DNA of 64,000 nt from assembly GCF_030219325.1 (NCBI RefSeq), contig NZ_CP126625.1, positions 3,669,874 through 3,733,873 of the forward strand. The letters are read 5' to 3'. The stretch comes from Geothrix sp. (lineage in GTDB: Bacteria; Acidobacteriota; Holophagae; Holophagales; Holophagaceae). The notes below the pieces were generated by a model. It worked only from the letters and a program-made list of their open reading frames with translations, was not told where the DNA came from and did no database searches. Positions within the stretch are counted from its first letter, which is position 1. Every line of letters starts with the position of its first letter. The position numbers and the translations under genes are program-made. Below, in pieces: positions 23,914 through 35,060 of this stretch.

Positions 23914-26187
23914 CTACTTCCGGATGATGGCCGAGGTGAGGGCGGGGAGGGTGACGGTGCTGGTCCCGCCGGTGGTGATGATGGTGACGGCCGTGCTTCC
24001 CAGGGGGATGGGGGTCAGGCCCGCCTGGACGCCATCCGCCAGCAGGGAGGCGGTGCTGAGGTCCATGCCCGCATTGAAGGACTGGGCGCTGGTGCCGGCG
24101 TTGTGGAACACGAAGAAGGTCGAGGCATCCACGGTGGAGGCCACACACTTGTAGCCGAATGCCAGGGTGCTGGAACCGACGCCCACCGGGTCGATGCGGG
24201 TGAGGTTGGCGGCGCGGACGCCATCCGGCAGGCGGAAGGCGTTCGTGCTCTTCCGGATGGCCGTGAGGCCCTGGACATAGCTGTAGAGCTTGTAGCCGTT
24301 CTGGGTGGCGTCGTAGTTCGTGAAACCGCCGGTGATCGGATCGCTGGCATAGACCGTGGACCACTTCACCAGGTTGATGGCGTCCGAGGCGTTGTAGGAG
24401 TTGTCCACGAAGGAGCGGTGGGAGCCGGTGCTGGACTTGGTGTTGGCATAGCCGCCGGTGGTCTCCTTGGTGCGGAACATCTCGTCCCCGGCGTGGAGGA
24501 AGGCCAGGCCCTGGGAGGTGAGCAGCACGGCATAGCCCACCTTGGCCCGCTTCAGGAGCTCCGCGTCGCCGGTGGCATCCTTGGTCACGTTGGTGGCCAT
24601 GGCGAGGACGTCGTAGAGGCAGAGGTTGTCGTGGCAGGTGAGGTAGCTCACCACGTTGTTGGTGGAGCCCGGCGCGAAGCCGTTGGTGGGCAGTCCGGCA
24701 ACGTTAGAGAAGAGGTTGGCGGGGCTCTGGCCCGCGCCCGACAGGAAGGCCGCGGCGCCATCGCTGGGATAGCCGTTCTTGAAGATCTGCCGGTAGCTGT
24801 CGGAGAACATGGCGATGTTCTGGCCGGTGAAGGCGGTCGCGTGCACCTGGTCCGCCCCGCTGGTGGCGGCACCGTTGTAGTCGGTGGCCACGCCACTGTA
24901 GAAGCCGTTCCAGCCCTCGCCCAGGAAGACCACCTTCGGGTTGAGGGCCGCGGCGGCATTGTAGGCGGACTGCACGGTCTGGGTGTCCAGCACGCCCATG
25001 AGGTCGAAGCGGAAGCCATCCACCTTGTACTCGCCCACCCAGTGGGCCACGGAGTCCACGATCACCTTGCGCACCATCTTGGCGTCGGAGCGCACGTCCT
25101 GGCTGCCGGCGCCGTTGTTGCTCGTGCTCCGGTAGAAGTAGCCCTGGATGCCCGAGTCGCCCAGGACATTGTTGTTGGCCGTGTGGTTGTAGACCACGTC
25201 CAGGATGACCCCCATGCCCTGCTTGTGGATCTCGTTGATGAGGGTCTTCAGCTCGTTGATGCGGGCGGCGGGATCCAGGGGGTTGGCGGAGTACATGCCC
25301 GAGGGCGTGAAGTAGTTCTGGGGGTCGTAGCCCCAGTTGTAGTTGGCGCCCACGGTCTTGGTGATGTCCAGCTCGCGGGTGCGGATCTTGGTCTGGTCGT
25401 AGTTGTAGTTGGCCAGGGGGCAGAGCAGCTGAACATGGGTGACGCCCAGCTTCTGGATGTGGGGCAGCATGGCCACCAGGCCCTTGTAGGTGCCCCAGGT
25501 GGTGCCGTTCGCAAAGGCGGCGCCCAGGTTCGGGTCCACGGTGAGGTCGCGGATGCCCGCCTCGTAGACGATGGCGTCCCGGTTGGAGGCGTAGGCGTAG
25601 GGCACCACGGTGGTGCCATCCGGGCCCTTCATCCGGGAGCCGTCGAAGTAGTTCGCCGCGCCCACATAGGCCCAGCCGCCATCCGGCAGGGTGGTCGCCG
25701 GACTGAGGATGGCGCCCTTGCCGATGCTGTCCCCGGGGATGGTGGTGCCGTTGGCGTGGACCCACTGGGCCATGGATTTGGCGTAGGGATCCAGCACGTA
25801 CTCGCTGCCCACCTTGTAGACGTAGAAGGTCTGGGCCGGGAGGGGGATGGAGCCCGTGGACCAGACGCCGCCGGCGCCCCGGGTCATGGCCACGCTGGCC
25901 GCAGGTGAGCTCAGGGCGTCGTTCCAGCTGGCGTACAGGTACAGGCTCACTGCGCCGGCGTTGGGGTTCCAGTAGTTGAACGTGACGTTGGCGCCGCTGA
26001 GGAGGGCGCCCAGCTGGGTGTTGGGCACGCCGTAGAAACTGGTGTCCGCGGGCGTGGCGTTGGCATCCTTGTCCATGGCCATCGCGTTCGGCGTGGAGGG
26101 CGTGGAGCCCCCGCCACCGCCGCCTCCACCGCAGGCGAGGAGCAGGATCAATCCGGAGGCCGAGAGGGAAGCTAGCAGGCGTGTCAT
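23914..26187 (-). CDS. pulA: Surface lipoprotein pullulanase, GH13
   Basis: A 757-residue debranching enzyme and last gene of the maltodextrin run. The signal peptide ends in lipobox LLAC, followed by a poly-Gly linker, so it is lipid-anchored. An N-terminal CBM48-like module (about 50-150) precedes the GH13 barrel. The type I pullulanase signature YNWGYDP is present. The four catalytic regions are DVVYNH (near 330), DGFRFD with nucleophile Asp (near 392), the acid Glu in FLGEGW (near 424) and TCHDN (near 520). It cleaves alpha-1,6 branches of starch or pullulan outside the cytoplasm. The ATG follows TGGAGG. Confidence 0.9.
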   Translation of the reverse strand: MTRLLASLSASGLILLLACGGGGGGGGSTPSTPNAMAMDKDANATPADTSFYGVPNTQLGALLSGANVTFNYWNPNAGAVSLYLYASWNDALSSPAASVAMTRGAGGVWSTGSIPLPAQTFYVYKVGSEYVLDPYAKSMAQWVHANGTTIPGDSIGKGAILSPATTLPDGGWAYVGAANYFDGSRMKGPDGTTVVPYAYASNRDAIVYEAGIRDLTVDPNLGAAFANGTTWGTYKGLVAMLPHIQKLGVTHVQLLCPLANYNYDQTKIRTRELDITKTVGANYNWGYDPQNYFTPSGMYSANPLDPAARINELKTLINEIHKQGMGVILDVVYNHTANNNVLGDSGIQGYFYRSTSNNGAGSQDVRSDAKMVRKVIVDSVAHWVGEYKVDGFRFDLMGVLDTQTVQSAYNAAAALNPKVVFLGEGWNGFYSGVATDYNGAATSGADQVHATAFTGQNIAMFSDSYRQIFKNGYPSDGAAAFLSGAGQSPANLFSNVAGLPTNGFAPGSTNNVVSYLTCHDNLCLYDVLAMATNVTKDATGDAELLKRAKVGYAVLLTSQGLAFLHAGDEMFRTKETTGGYANTKSSTGSHRSFVDNSYNASDAINLVKWSTVYASDPITGGFTNYDATQNGYKLYSYVQGLTAIRKSTNAFRLPDGVRAANLTRIDPVGVGSSTLAFGYKCVASTVDASTFFVFHNAGTSAQSFNAGMDLSTASLLADGVQAGLTPIPLGSTAVTIITTGGTSTVTLPALTSAIIRK

Positions 26188-26217
26188 GGGACCTCCAGAT
26201 CGAAACAGGGCTGGAAC

Positions 26218-27870
26218 CTAGCGGGTGGCCCGCTTGTACATCCGGCTGTAGTACTCGTCGAGCATGCGCTGGACGCCGAAGGCATCCCGGGTGCTCTGGA
26301 TGGAGGCGACCATCATGTCCACCCAGGTGCCGTGGCGGTCGTAGTAGGTGGGCAGCACCTCGTCGGCCAGCACCTTCTTGAAGGCCTTGAAGTCGTGCTT
26401 GTCCAGCACCGCCTCCTCCTCGCTCTCGAAGCCATCGCCGAACTGCCAGCCGTTCACGCCGTGCTGGCAGGCCTCGGGCCACCAGCCATCCAGGATGGAG
26501 AGGTTCAGCACGCCGTTCATGGCCGCCTTCATGCCCGAGGTGCCGGAGGCCTCCTTGGGCCGGCGGGGGTTGTTCAGCCACACGTCCGAGCCGCGGGTGA
26601 GCATACGGCCGATCTCCATGTCGTAGTTCTCGAGGAACACCACGCTGTTGGGGTAGCGCTTGGACATCTCGAGGATGTTCTCCACGATCTTCTTGCCATT
26701 GTCATCCAGGGGATGGGCCTTGCCGGAGAAGACGATCTGCAGCCTGCCGCTCTTGAGCAGAGGTTCGATGAACTTGCGGTCCGTGAAGATGAAGTTGGAG
26801 CGCTTGTAGGGCGCGGCCCGGCGGGAGAAGCCGATGAGCAGCTGCTCGGGGTCAAGCTTCACGCCGGTGCGCTGCTCCACGAAGGCGATGAGCTTCTTCT
26901 TGTTGTCCAGGTGCGCCTTCCAGAGGGCCTCCTTGGCCTTCTTCGAGCCGTCGCAGGCGGCGGCCAGGTCCAGCATCCGGGGATCCACCCAGGTGGGGCG
27001 GTGGATGGCGTTCGTGATGCCGATGATCTCGCAGCGGCCGGAGATGTCCTTCCACATCTTGTTGGCGGTCACCCGGTGCAGGTCGGCCACGGCATTGGCG
27101 ATGCGGGAGAGGTGCAGGGCCCCCACGGTCATGTTGAAGGGGCTGCCGCCCAGCTGCTTGAGCTGAGCCTTGTTGAGGCCCAGGTTGGCGCCCATGTACA
27201 GGAAGCGGTCGATGGGGTGGGACTCGTTGCCCTGCACGATGGGCGTGTGGGTGGTGAAGACCACCTCTTCACGGGTTTTGGCCAGGGCGGCATCAAAGGT
27301 GGCCCCCTTGACCATGCGCTGGTGCATGAGCTCGAAGCCGGCGAACAGGGCGTGGCCCTCGTTGAAGTGGTAGACATCGGGCTTGATGCGCAGGGCCTGC
27401 AGGGCCCGCACGCCGCCGATGCCCAGCACCATCTCCTGGGCCACGCGCTCCTCGCCAAACCAGCCGTAGAGCTGGCCCGTGATCCAGCGGGACTCGCCGT
27501 CGTTCTCTTCGATGTCCGTGTCCAGCAGGTAGAGGGAGTCCACCCCGAAGGTGTTCACGCGCCAGACCTTGATCTTCACGGGCTTGCCCTTGATCTCGAT
27601 CTCGACGAGAACGCCCGTGTCCTCCAGGAACTCGTGGTTGCCGCTGCGGTAGGCGTCGTAGACCTTGCCGGACTCCGCGTCCACCATCTGCTCGCCGTAG
27701 CCCTGCTTCCAGCGGATGCCGATGCCCACCATGGGATAGCCGTGGTCCTTCACGCCCTTGAGGTAGTCGCCGGCCAGGATGCCCAGGCCCCCCGCGTAGA
27801 TCTTGAACGGGCTATCGAGGGCGTACTCCATGCAGAAATATGCGACCCGGGGCAGCTTCTTCACAGACAT
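26218..27870 (-). CDS. glgP: Alpha-glucan (maltodextrin) phosphorylase
   Basis: A 550-residue cytoplasmic GT35 enzyme of the short bacterial/archaeal branch; E. coli MalP/GlgP are about 800. It splits glucose 1-phosphate from alpha-1,4 glucans using pyridoxal phosphate. The PLP lysine lies in EASGTSGMKAAMNG (near 447). SRRAAPYKR and the N-terminal FCMEYALDSPFKIYAGGLGILAGDYLK are family signatures. The ATG at 27870 behind AGGAG is preferred to an upstream in-frame start at 27909. It follows the amylase gene by 66 bases and precedes pullulanase by 30. Confidence 0.93.
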   Translation of the reverse strand: MSVKKLPRVAYFCMEYALDSPFKIYAGGLGILAGDYLKGVKDHGYPMVGIGIRWKQGYGEQMVDAESGKVYDAYRSGNHEFLEDTGVLVEIEIKGKPVKIKVWRVNTFGVDSLYLLDTDIEENDGESRWITGQLYGWFGEERVAQEMVLGIGGVRALQALRIKPDVYHFNEGHALFAGFELMHQRMVKGATFDAALAKTREEVVFTTHTPIVQGNESHPIDRFLYMGANLGLNKAQLKQLGGSPFNMTVGALHLSRIANAVADLHRVTANKMWKDISGRCEIIGITNAIHRPTWVDPRMLDLAAACDGSKKAKEALWKAHLDNKKKLIAFVEQRTGVKLDPEQLLIGFSRRAAPYKRSNFIFTDRKFIEPLLKSGRLQIVFSGKAHPLDDNGKKIVENILEMSKRYPNSVVFLENYDMEIGRMLTRGSDVWLNNPRRPKEASGTSGMKAAMNGVLNLSILDGWWPEACQHGVNGWQFGDGFESEEEAVLDKHDFKAFKKVLADEVLPTYYDRHGTWVDMMVASIQSTRDAFGVQRMLDEYYSRMYKRATR

Positions 27871-27936
27871 GAGGACTCCTTCGTCGTTCATCAAGGCACT
27901 GCGCGCCATTCTTGCGAATGGCGCGAGAGGAAAAGA

Positions 27937-29616
27937 TCAATGGGCGGCTGTCGCGACGCGTTCGAGCAGGACGACCGACTCGGCCTGGAGGGCGACCTTG
28001 CCGCCGGTGACCTGGGCGGTGCGGCCGGTGTAGGCGTCGCGCAGGGTCTGGCCGTCTTCGAAGACGCCGGCCACGCTGAGGCTCACCGGGCCCTTGGCGT
28101 CCAGGGCCACCACCACGCGGTCGCCGCTGGCGGCCTCCACGCGGCTGAAAGTGTAGGGCGCCTCGCCCAGCTGCCTGTGCTCGCCGGTGGCCAGGGCGCG
28201 GTGGCGGGCCCGGAAGGTGCCCAGCTTGCGCCAGTGGGCCAGGACCTTGGCATCCACCTTGTCCCAGTTCATGTCGGAGCGGGTGGCCTGCTGCTGGTCG
28301 GTGCGCGGCGCGATGCCCAGGGGCCGGGCGGTTTCGTCGCCGTAGAAGATCTGCACGCCGCCAGGCGCCAGGAGCAGGGCCGTGCCGCCTTCGATGAGGC
28401 GCTCGCGCTCGAAGAGCTCGGTGTCGTGCGAGGAGATGTAGTTCAGCATGTGGACGGGCTTGCCGGCCTGGGCCGCAGCATAGCTCTTGAAGAGCTTCTC
28501 GGGCTTGGCGAAGCCGCCCTCCTGCTGCTGGAAGTCGAAGTTGATCATGGCGTCGAAGCCCGAGGCCGTGAGCTTGTGCTTGGTGGGCCCCACGCCCCAG
28601 TACTCGCCCACCATCCAGAAGGGGGCGTCGTCCACCTTGCGGGTGGGGTTCTTGGCCTTGAACTCGGCCAGGGCCTTGGCGGCCTCAGCCTTGAGCTGCG
28701 CCCAGGCCTCGGCCTCCACATGCTTCACCGTGTCGCAGCGGAAGCCGTCGATGCCGAACTCGCGCACCCAGTCCGTGAGCCACTTGATGAGGTAGCCGCG
28801 CACCGTGGTGTTGGGCAGGTCCACGGCCCGGGTGTCGGCCTTCTCCTTGAGGAACTTCGGGAGCTTCACGAACTCGGTGCTCTCCGTGCGGAAGTCCGGC
28901 AGGTAGGCCAGCTGCATGGTGAGGTCGTCGCGGCCGCCGTCGATGTAGCCGGGCAGGCCCGCGCGCACCCAGGGGCGGCCCCACCAGTCACCGAACTTGA
29001 AGGAGTTGTAGTCGATGTAGTTGTGGTAGTTCCGCAGGAGGTTGGCGTCCTTCTCCCAGTCCGGCCAGAGGACGTCCACCTTCAGATCCTTGGCGGTCTG
29101 GATGTCCAGGTAGCCGGGGTGGTTCAGGACGATGTCGAAGAGGATGCGGATGCCCTGGGCGTGGGCCGTGTCCACCAGCTCCCGCAGCTCGTCGGGGGTG
29201 CCCATGTTCTTGTCCAGCACCGTGTAGTCCAGGGCGTAGTAGCCGTGGTAGGCGTAGTGCTTGAACTCCTTCTGCCCGCCCTGCACCCAGCCGTGGATCT
29301 GCTCGTAGGGTGCCGTGATCCAGAGGGCATTCACGCCCAGCTCCCTGAACCAGCCCTCCTTGAGCTTCAGGGTGAGGCCCTTGAGGTCGCCGCCGTGGAA
29401 GGTGCCCACGTCCGCCTTGGGGGTGGTTTCCCGCTGCCGGCCGTAGCTCTGGTCGTTGGCCGGGTTGCCGTTCACGAAGCGGTCCGTCATCACGAAGTAG
29501 ACGATGGGGTTCTCGGCGAAGGTGCCGGGGATCGACTGGGGTTCCTGGGCGACGCAGCGCAGACTGGCCGCGAAAAGGCCCGCGGCCAGAAGGAGAGAAC
29601 GGGTGGCAATGCGCAT
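27937..29616 (-). CDS. Secreted alpha-amylase-type GH13 hydrolase
   Basis: A 559-residue exported glycoside hydrolase. The ATG at 29616 begins the signal peptide MRIATRSLLLAAGLFAASLRCVAQ. Catalytic regions are DIVLNH (near 164), DGFRCDTVKH (nucleophile near 292), the acid Glu in VGEYW (near 338) and SSHD (near 393). The loop NYHNYIDYNSFKFGDWWGRPWVRAGLPGYIDGG resembles periplasmic alpha-amylases such as MalS and cyclomaltodextrinase relatives. It probably shortens dextrins in the periplasm before MalE capture. Its product specificity cannot be read from the motifs. Confidence 0.88.
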   Translation of the reverse strand: MRIATRSLLLAAGLFAASLRCVAQEPQSIPGTFAENPIVYFVMTDRFVNGNPANDQSYGRQRETTPKADVGTFHGGDLKGLTLKLKEGWFRELGVNALWITAPYEQIHGWVQGGQKEFKHYAYHGYYALDYTVLDKNMGTPDELRELVDTAHAQGIRILFDIVLNHPGYLDIQTAKDLKVDVLWPDWEKDANLLRNYHNYIDYNSFKFGDWWGRPWVRAGLPGYIDGGRDDLTMQLAYLPDFRTESTEFVKLPKFLKEKADTRAVDLPNTTVRGYLIKWLTDWVREFGIDGFRCDTVKHVEAEAWAQLKAEAAKALAEFKAKNPTRKVDDAPFWMVGEYWGVGPTKHKLTASGFDAMINFDFQQQEGGFAKPEKLFKSYAAAQAGKPVHMLNYISSHDTELFERERLIEGGTALLLAPGGVQIFYGDETARPLGIAPRTDQQQATRSDMNWDKVDAKVLAHWRKLGTFRARHRALATGEHRQLGEAPYTFSRVEAASGDRVVVALDAKGPVSLSVAGVFEDGQTLRDAYTGRTAQVTGGKVALQAESVVLLERVATAAH

Positions 29617-29719
29617 GGAACCCCCTGGGCTCAGATTCGGAGAAACGCGCCAGGGAAGGTCGAATCCCCTCCCCTGGCGAAAGCCCTGCTCCGGAGCGAA
29701 GCTCTGGAGCCCTTCCAAA

Positions 29720-30151
29720 CTACTTCTTGCAGACGTGGTCCTTCAGGGCCTCTTCCTTGGAGAAATAGATGGTGCGGTCTCCCGTCACCACCCAGATCGC
29801 CTTGTGGGCCCGGCCGTCGAAGGCCATGTCCTTGGCGCCCTGCTCCTTGATGTCGCCCTTGTGGATGATGTAGTTCACCTGGGACTTGGAGCCGGTGTTG
29901 AACTCCTCCAGGTCCACGTGCCAGTAGACGCCGAAGTCGTTGGTGCCCGTGGGCATCATGGGATTGGGCCACTCGATGTCGGGAAGCGGCATGTTGGGGC
30001 TCTTCCAGAGGTGCACACCCCACTTGACGTAGTTGCCGTCGCAGCGGTGGTAGTTGATCTCGATCTTGCCGTCGGGAGGAGCGGCGATCGCGGGGGAGAT
30101 GGCCAGGGCGATCACGGCGATCGCCTTGAGGAGGCTCGAGCGGAGGCTCAT
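29720..30151 (-). CDS. Free-standing secreted CBM41 (pullulanase-associated) domain
   Basis: A 143-residue exported protein consisting of little more than one carbohydrate-binding module. After the signal peptide MSLRSSLLKAIAVIALAISPAIA comes INYHRCDGNYVKWGVHLW, the strand motif of CBM41/PUD domains, which bind alpha-glucans and are normally found N-terminal to pullulanases. It ends in VTGDRTIYFSKEEAL and a C-terminal Cys that may pair with the Cys in HRCDG. It lies between malG and the amylase, with a good AAGGAG site. The nearby pullulanase shows no obvious CBM41, so this may be that module encoded separately. Confidence 0.8.
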   Translation of the reverse strand: MSLRSSLLKAIAVIALAISPAIAAPPDGKIEINYHRCDGNYVKWGVHLWKSPNMPLPDIEWPNPMMPTGTNDFGVYWHVDLEEFNTGSKSQVNYIIHKGDIKEQGAKDMAFDGRAHKAIWVVTGDRTIYFSKEEALKDHVCKK

Positions 30152-30203
30152 GCGTGGCTCCTTGTGGGGGGTGGGAGGGCGAGGGCCCTCGGGTTGGGGA
30201 AGA

Positions 30204-31094
30204 TCAGCCCTTGTTGGCGCCGGAGGTGAGGCCGGAGATCATCCACCGCTGGACGAGGATGAAGACGATGGCGATGGGCAGGCCGGAAAGGACGGCCGCC
30301 GCCGCGAAGTCGCCCCAGAGGTACTTCTGGGCGTAGAGGAACTGCTTGGAGCCCACGGCGATGGTGAGCTGGTCCTGGCTGCGCAGCAGGATGGAGGCCA
30401 CCGGGTACTCGTTCACGGCGCCGATGAAGGCCAGCAGGAAGACCACCATGAGGATGGGCAGGGCCATGGGCAGCAGCACCCGCCAGAAGGCCTGCCAGGG
30501 CGTGGCGCCGTCCACGGTGGCCGCCTCTTCGATCTCGGCGGGGATGGTTTCGTAGAAGCCCTTGATGGTCCAGATGTGCAGCGCGATGCCGCCCGAATAC
30601 GAAAGGACCAGGGCCCAGGGGCTGTCGATGCCGAAGAGCGGGAAGGTGTGGCCCAGGCGCGAGAAGATCGAGTGGATGGCGATGAGGGCCAGCACCGTGG
30701 GGAACATCTGCATGAGCATGAGGCCCATGAGCGAGGCCTTCTTGCCGGCGAACTTGAGGCGGGCGAAGGCGTAGGCGGCCGTGGTGGAGAGCAGCACGGC
30801 CACGGCGGCCGACAGGGTGGCCACCTTCACGGAATTCCAGAGCCAGCGCAGCACCGGCAGGTCGGGGATGATCACGCGGCCATCGGCGTTGGTCACGGGC
30901 AGGCCCAGGGCGAAGCGCCAGTGCTCGAGGCTGATCTCCTTGGGAATCAGGCTCCCCGTGGCGAAGTTGCCGGGGCGGAACGAGATGGAGATGGTCACCA
31001 GCACCGGGAACAGCACCAGGGCGCAGAGGAAGATGAGGAAGGCGTGGGCGGCGATGACGCGCCAGCGCTGGGACTTGTCGATGACGATGGCCAT
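30204..31094 (-). CDS. malG: Maltose/maltodextrin ABC transporter permease MalG
   Basis: A 296-residue inner-membrane permease with six helices. The ABC-contact EAA loop is EEAATVDGATPWQAFWRVLLPMALP (near 193-217), and the length matches E. coli MalG. The periplasmic loop after helix 1 and the C-terminal ISGLTSGANKG tail, which in E. coli reaches into the MalK dimer, also match. It starts 12 bases after malF behind GGGAGGAG. With MalF, MalE and MalK it imports maltodextrins at ATP cost. Confidence 0.95.
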   Translation of the reverse strand: MAIVIDKSQRWRVIAAHAFLIFLCALVLFPVLVTISISFRPGNFATGSLIPKEISLEHWRFALGLPVTNADGRVIIPDLPVLRWLWNSVKVATLSAAVAVLLSTTAAYAFARLKFAGKKASLMGLMLMQMFPTVLALIAIHSIFSRLGHTFPLFGIDSPWALVLSYSGGIALHIWTIKGFYETIPAEIEEAATVDGATPWQAFWRVLLPMALPILMVVFLLAFIGAVNEYPVASILLRSQDQLTIAVGSKQFLYAQKYLWGDFAAAAVLSGLPIAIVFILVQRWMISGLTSGANKG

Positions 31095-31105
31095 GGCTCC
31101 TCCCT

Positions 31106-32632
31106 TCAGCGCTTCGTGTCTTCGGCGATCTTGGTCGACCGGATCTGGATGACGGAGATGGCGGCCACCATGAGGAAGACGACCGTGGAAATGGCCGCGC
31201 CCAGGCCGAACTTCTGACCCGAATCCTGGAAGGCCATGCGGTAGGTGTAGGACACGAGGATGTCCGTGGTGCCCGCGGGCACCGACGTGTTCAGGAAGTC
31301 CGGCAGACCGCCCGTGAGCAGGCTGATGAGCACGAAGTTGTTGAAGTTGAAGGCGAAGGAGGAGATGAGCAGGGGCGTCAGGGGCTTCAGGATCAGGGGC
31401 ATGGTGATCTTGAAGAAGTTGGTGAGCGGTCCCGCGCCTGCCACCGCCGAGGCCTCGTAGAGGTCGTTGGGAATGGCCTTGATGAGGCCCATGCAGACCA
31501 CCATCATGTAGGGGAAACCCAGCCAGGTATTGACGATGAGGATCATCGTCTTGGCCAGGAAGGGATCCGAGAACCAGGTGGGTTTCAGCCCGAAGAGGGT
31601 GCCCAGCACGAGGTTGATCTCGCCCGTGTTGTTGTTGAAGAGGCCCTTGAACACCAGGATGGAGATGAAGCCCGGGATGGCGTAGGGCAGGAAGAGCAGC
31701 AGCCGGTACACCGAGCGGAAGCGCAGGTTCTCCCAGTTCAGGAGCACCGCCAGCACCATGCCCAGGGCCGTGCAGAACACCACCGTGAGGGCCGAAAACA
31801 CGAGGGTCCAGACGAAGATCCGCACGAAGGGTTCGCGCAGGGCGGCGTCCGTGAAGATCTCCACGTAGTGCTGCCAGCCGATGTCTACCTGGAAGCCGGG
31901 ATCCACGGGGTCACCGCTGGCGGTCACGTAGAAGCCGGTCTTGAAGTCGGGGTTCAGGCGGCTCTGGTCCTGGTTGTTGGTGAGGCTGCCGTCCTTGTTC
32001 AGGGTGTAGAGGGAGCGGGCCGAGGCGAACTCCCGCAGCCCGGTCATGCGCACCTGGCCCCCGCTGGGCAGCATCACTGCGAGGCCCTTCAGGAACTCCT
32101 GGTGCTCGATGAGATCCTTCAGCGGCATCTCCTCGCCCGCCAGAGGCGCGGCCAGGGGTTCGGCCTTGAGGGTCCAGGCCTTGGGCGGGCCCAGAACGAA
32201 GGGCTCGGTCACCAGGGTGGCGCTGCCCCCTTCCGCATCCTCCAGGCGCAGGCGCCACCTCCCGCCCTCGGCATGGAGGGTGGAGGTGTAGGTGGGGCCT
32301 TCGGCGCGGTAGGTCTCCTCCAGCAGGTATTGGGTGGCGCGCTTGTAGGTAAGCAGGTTCTTGGAGCTGTAGTTGGTGAAGCCGATGCGCACTGTGTAGA
32401 GCATCGGGAAGACCACGAAGATCAGCGCCGCCCCGATGCCCGGGAAGAGGTAGCGGTAGGCGTAGGTCCTCGGCGAGGTGTAGATCCAGATGAACGCGGC
32501 CAAGGTCACCAGCATCACGCCGGCCAGCAGGCTTTCACCCGTGGCGTAGATGACGGTGATGAAGTACAGCCCCACCAGGCCCAGGAGGAGCATCAGGGCG
32601 GGCTGGAGGAAGCGCTTGAGGGCCTTGGGCAT
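31106..32632 (-). CDS. malF: Maltose/maltodextrin ABC transporter permease MalF
   Basis: A 508-residue permease carrying the enlarged periplasmic P2 domain (about residues 95-270) that is specific to the enterobacterial-type MalF and contacts MalE. The EAA loop is LYEASAVAGAGPLTNFFKITMPL. About eight membrane helices are visible, including two extra at the N-terminus. It overlaps none of its neighbours but is separated by only 61 bases from malE and 11 from malG. The large P2 loop says the system is close to the E. coli type rather than the short MalF of Gram-positives. Confidence 0.95.
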   Translation of the reverse strand: MPKALKRFLQPALMLLLGLVGLYFITVIYATGESLLAGVMLVTLAAFIWIYTSPRTYAYRYLFPGIGAALIFVVFPMLYTVRIGFTNYSSKNLLTYKRATQYLLEETYRAEGPTYTSTLHAEGGRWRLRLEDAEGGSATLVTEPFVLGPPKAWTLKAEPLAAPLAGEEMPLKDLIEHQEFLKGLAVMLPSGGQVRMTGLREFASARSLYTLNKDGSLTNNQDQSRLNPDFKTGFYVTASGDPVDPGFQVDIGWQHYVEIFTDAALREPFVRIFVWTLVFSALTVVFCTALGMVLAVLLNWENLRFRSVYRLLLFLPYAIPGFISILVFKGLFNNNTGEINLVLGTLFGLKPTWFSDPFLAKTMILIVNTWLGFPYMMVVCMGLIKAIPNDLYEASAVAGAGPLTNFFKITMPLILKPLTPLLISSFAFNFNNFVLISLLTGGLPDFLNTSVPAGTTDILVSYTYRMAFQDSGQKFGLGAAISTVVFLMVAAISVIQIRSTKIAEDTKR

Positions 32633-32693
32633 GGCGCGGTCCGGAACGAGGCGTGCGGGGCGGGCCGAGGCCCGCCCCGCATCGGGGTGGCGG

Positions 32694-33899
32694 CTACTTC
32701 AGGATCCGCTTGGCGGCGGCGTCCAGGGCTTCCTTGGGGGTCTGCCGGCCTTCGGTCATGTTGTTCAGGGCCGAGACCATGGCGGCCCAGAAGCGGCCCA
32801 TCTGCGGGTTGTTGGGCATCACCACGCCATCCTTGGCGCTGGCCATGGAGACCTGGATGAAGGGATCGTTCTTCATCTTGGCGAAGACCGCCTTGTTGGC
32901 GGGGGCGCCGATGGCCACGTCGGCGTTCATGGTCTCGAGGCCCTTCTGGCTCAGCATGTGGTTCTCGATGAACTCGCGGGCGATGTCCACGTTGCCGGCG
33001 CCGGAGGCGGCCTTGGTGATCATGGCGCCCAGGTAGCCCACGAAGGGTGCGGCGGGCTTGCCGCCCACGCTGGGGATCTTGGCCACGCCGAAGTTGATCT
33101 TGGCCTTCTTGAGGTTGTCCCAGGCCCAGGGGCCGCTGATCATCATGGCGATCTTGCCCTGCGCCATGCCGGCTTCCATGTCGGCGTAGGTGGCGCCCTT
33201 GGGCATGACGCCCTCCTTCACCAGGCGGGTGAGCATCTCGGCGCCCACCAGGGCCCCGGCGTTGTTCACGCCCGTGTCCTTGGCGTCGTAGGTGCCGTCC
33301 GCCTTCATCTTGAAGGCGTAGCCGCCGTTGGCCGCCAGCATGGGCATGGTGAAGTAGGTGTTGGTGTAGTCCCAGAGGATGGCCTTCTTGCCCTGGGCGG
33401 CCAGCTTCTTGTCGAGGGCGAAGATCTCCTCGAAGGTCTTGGGTGGGGTCTTGACGAGGTTCTTGTTGTAGATGAGGGACACGGCCTCGATGGCCACGGG
33501 GTACGCCCAGATCTTGCCCTTGATGGTGAAGGCCTGCCAGGCGGTGGCATCGATGTCCTCCTTGATCTTCTTGCCGGGGGTCAGGGCGTTGATGACGCCG
33601 TTCTCGGCCCATTCGCCCACGCGGTCATGGGCCCACATCCAGATGTCGGGGCCCTTGCCCTCCTCGGCCGCCGCCTGGAACTTGCCGGGGGCGTCCTCGG
33701 GGTGCTCGACCACGACCTTGATGCCGGTCTTCTTGGCGAACTCGTCGCCCACCTTCTGGAGCCCGTTGTAGCCCTTGTCGCCGTTGATCCAGATGAGGAG
33801 CTTGCCCTTCTCGGCGGCCTGGGCCAGGGTCAGGGCGCCCGCGACGAGGATGGTGGCGGTGGTGGCCGCCAGTCTGCGGAGGGAGGTTGGATGGCTCAC
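32694..33899 (-). CDS. malE: Periplasmic maltodextrin-binding protein
   Basis: A 401-residue solute-binding protein very similar to E. coli MalE. Signal peptide ends in LTLAQA. The mature start [32 protein letters not shown], then [46 protein letters not shown] and [10 protein letters not shown], are MalE landmark segments, including the tryptophans and acidic residues that hold maltose. The start is GTG 33899, six bases after AAGGAG. It delivers maltose and dextrins to MalFGK. Confidence 0.96.
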   Translation of the reverse strand: MSHPTSLRRLAATTATILVAGALTLAQAAEKGKLLIWINGDKGYNGLQKVGDEFAKKTGIKVVVEHPEDAPGKFQAAAEEGKGPDIWMWAHDRVGEWAENGVINALTPGKKIKEDIDATAWQAFTIKGKIWAYPVAIEAVSLIYNKNLVKTPPKTFEEIFALDKKLAAQGKKAILWDYTNTYFTMPMLAANGGYAFKMKADGTYDAKDTGVNNAGALVGAEMLTRLVKEGVMPKGATYADMEAGMAQGKIAMMISGPWAWDNLKKAKINFGVAKIPSVGGKPAAPFVGYLGAMITKAASGAGNVDIAREFIENHMLSQKGLETMNADVAIGAPANKAVFAKMKNDPFIQVSMASAKDGVVMPNNPQMGRFWAAMVSALNNMTEGRQTPKEALDAAAKRILK

Positions 33900-33945
33900 G
33901 GAAGTCTCCTTGGGAAGGCCGGAAGGGCCGGAGGGGATGGGGGTG

Positions 33946-35043
<1,098 letters not shown>

Positions 35044-35060
35044 GGGGGAGTCCGGAGAGG

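Noticed and set aside
29720..30151. The CBM41 protein as a broken-off piece of a pullulanase pseudogene
   Set aside because: It has its own signal peptide, ribosome site, start and stop, and the flanking spacers hold no further pullulanase coding sequence.
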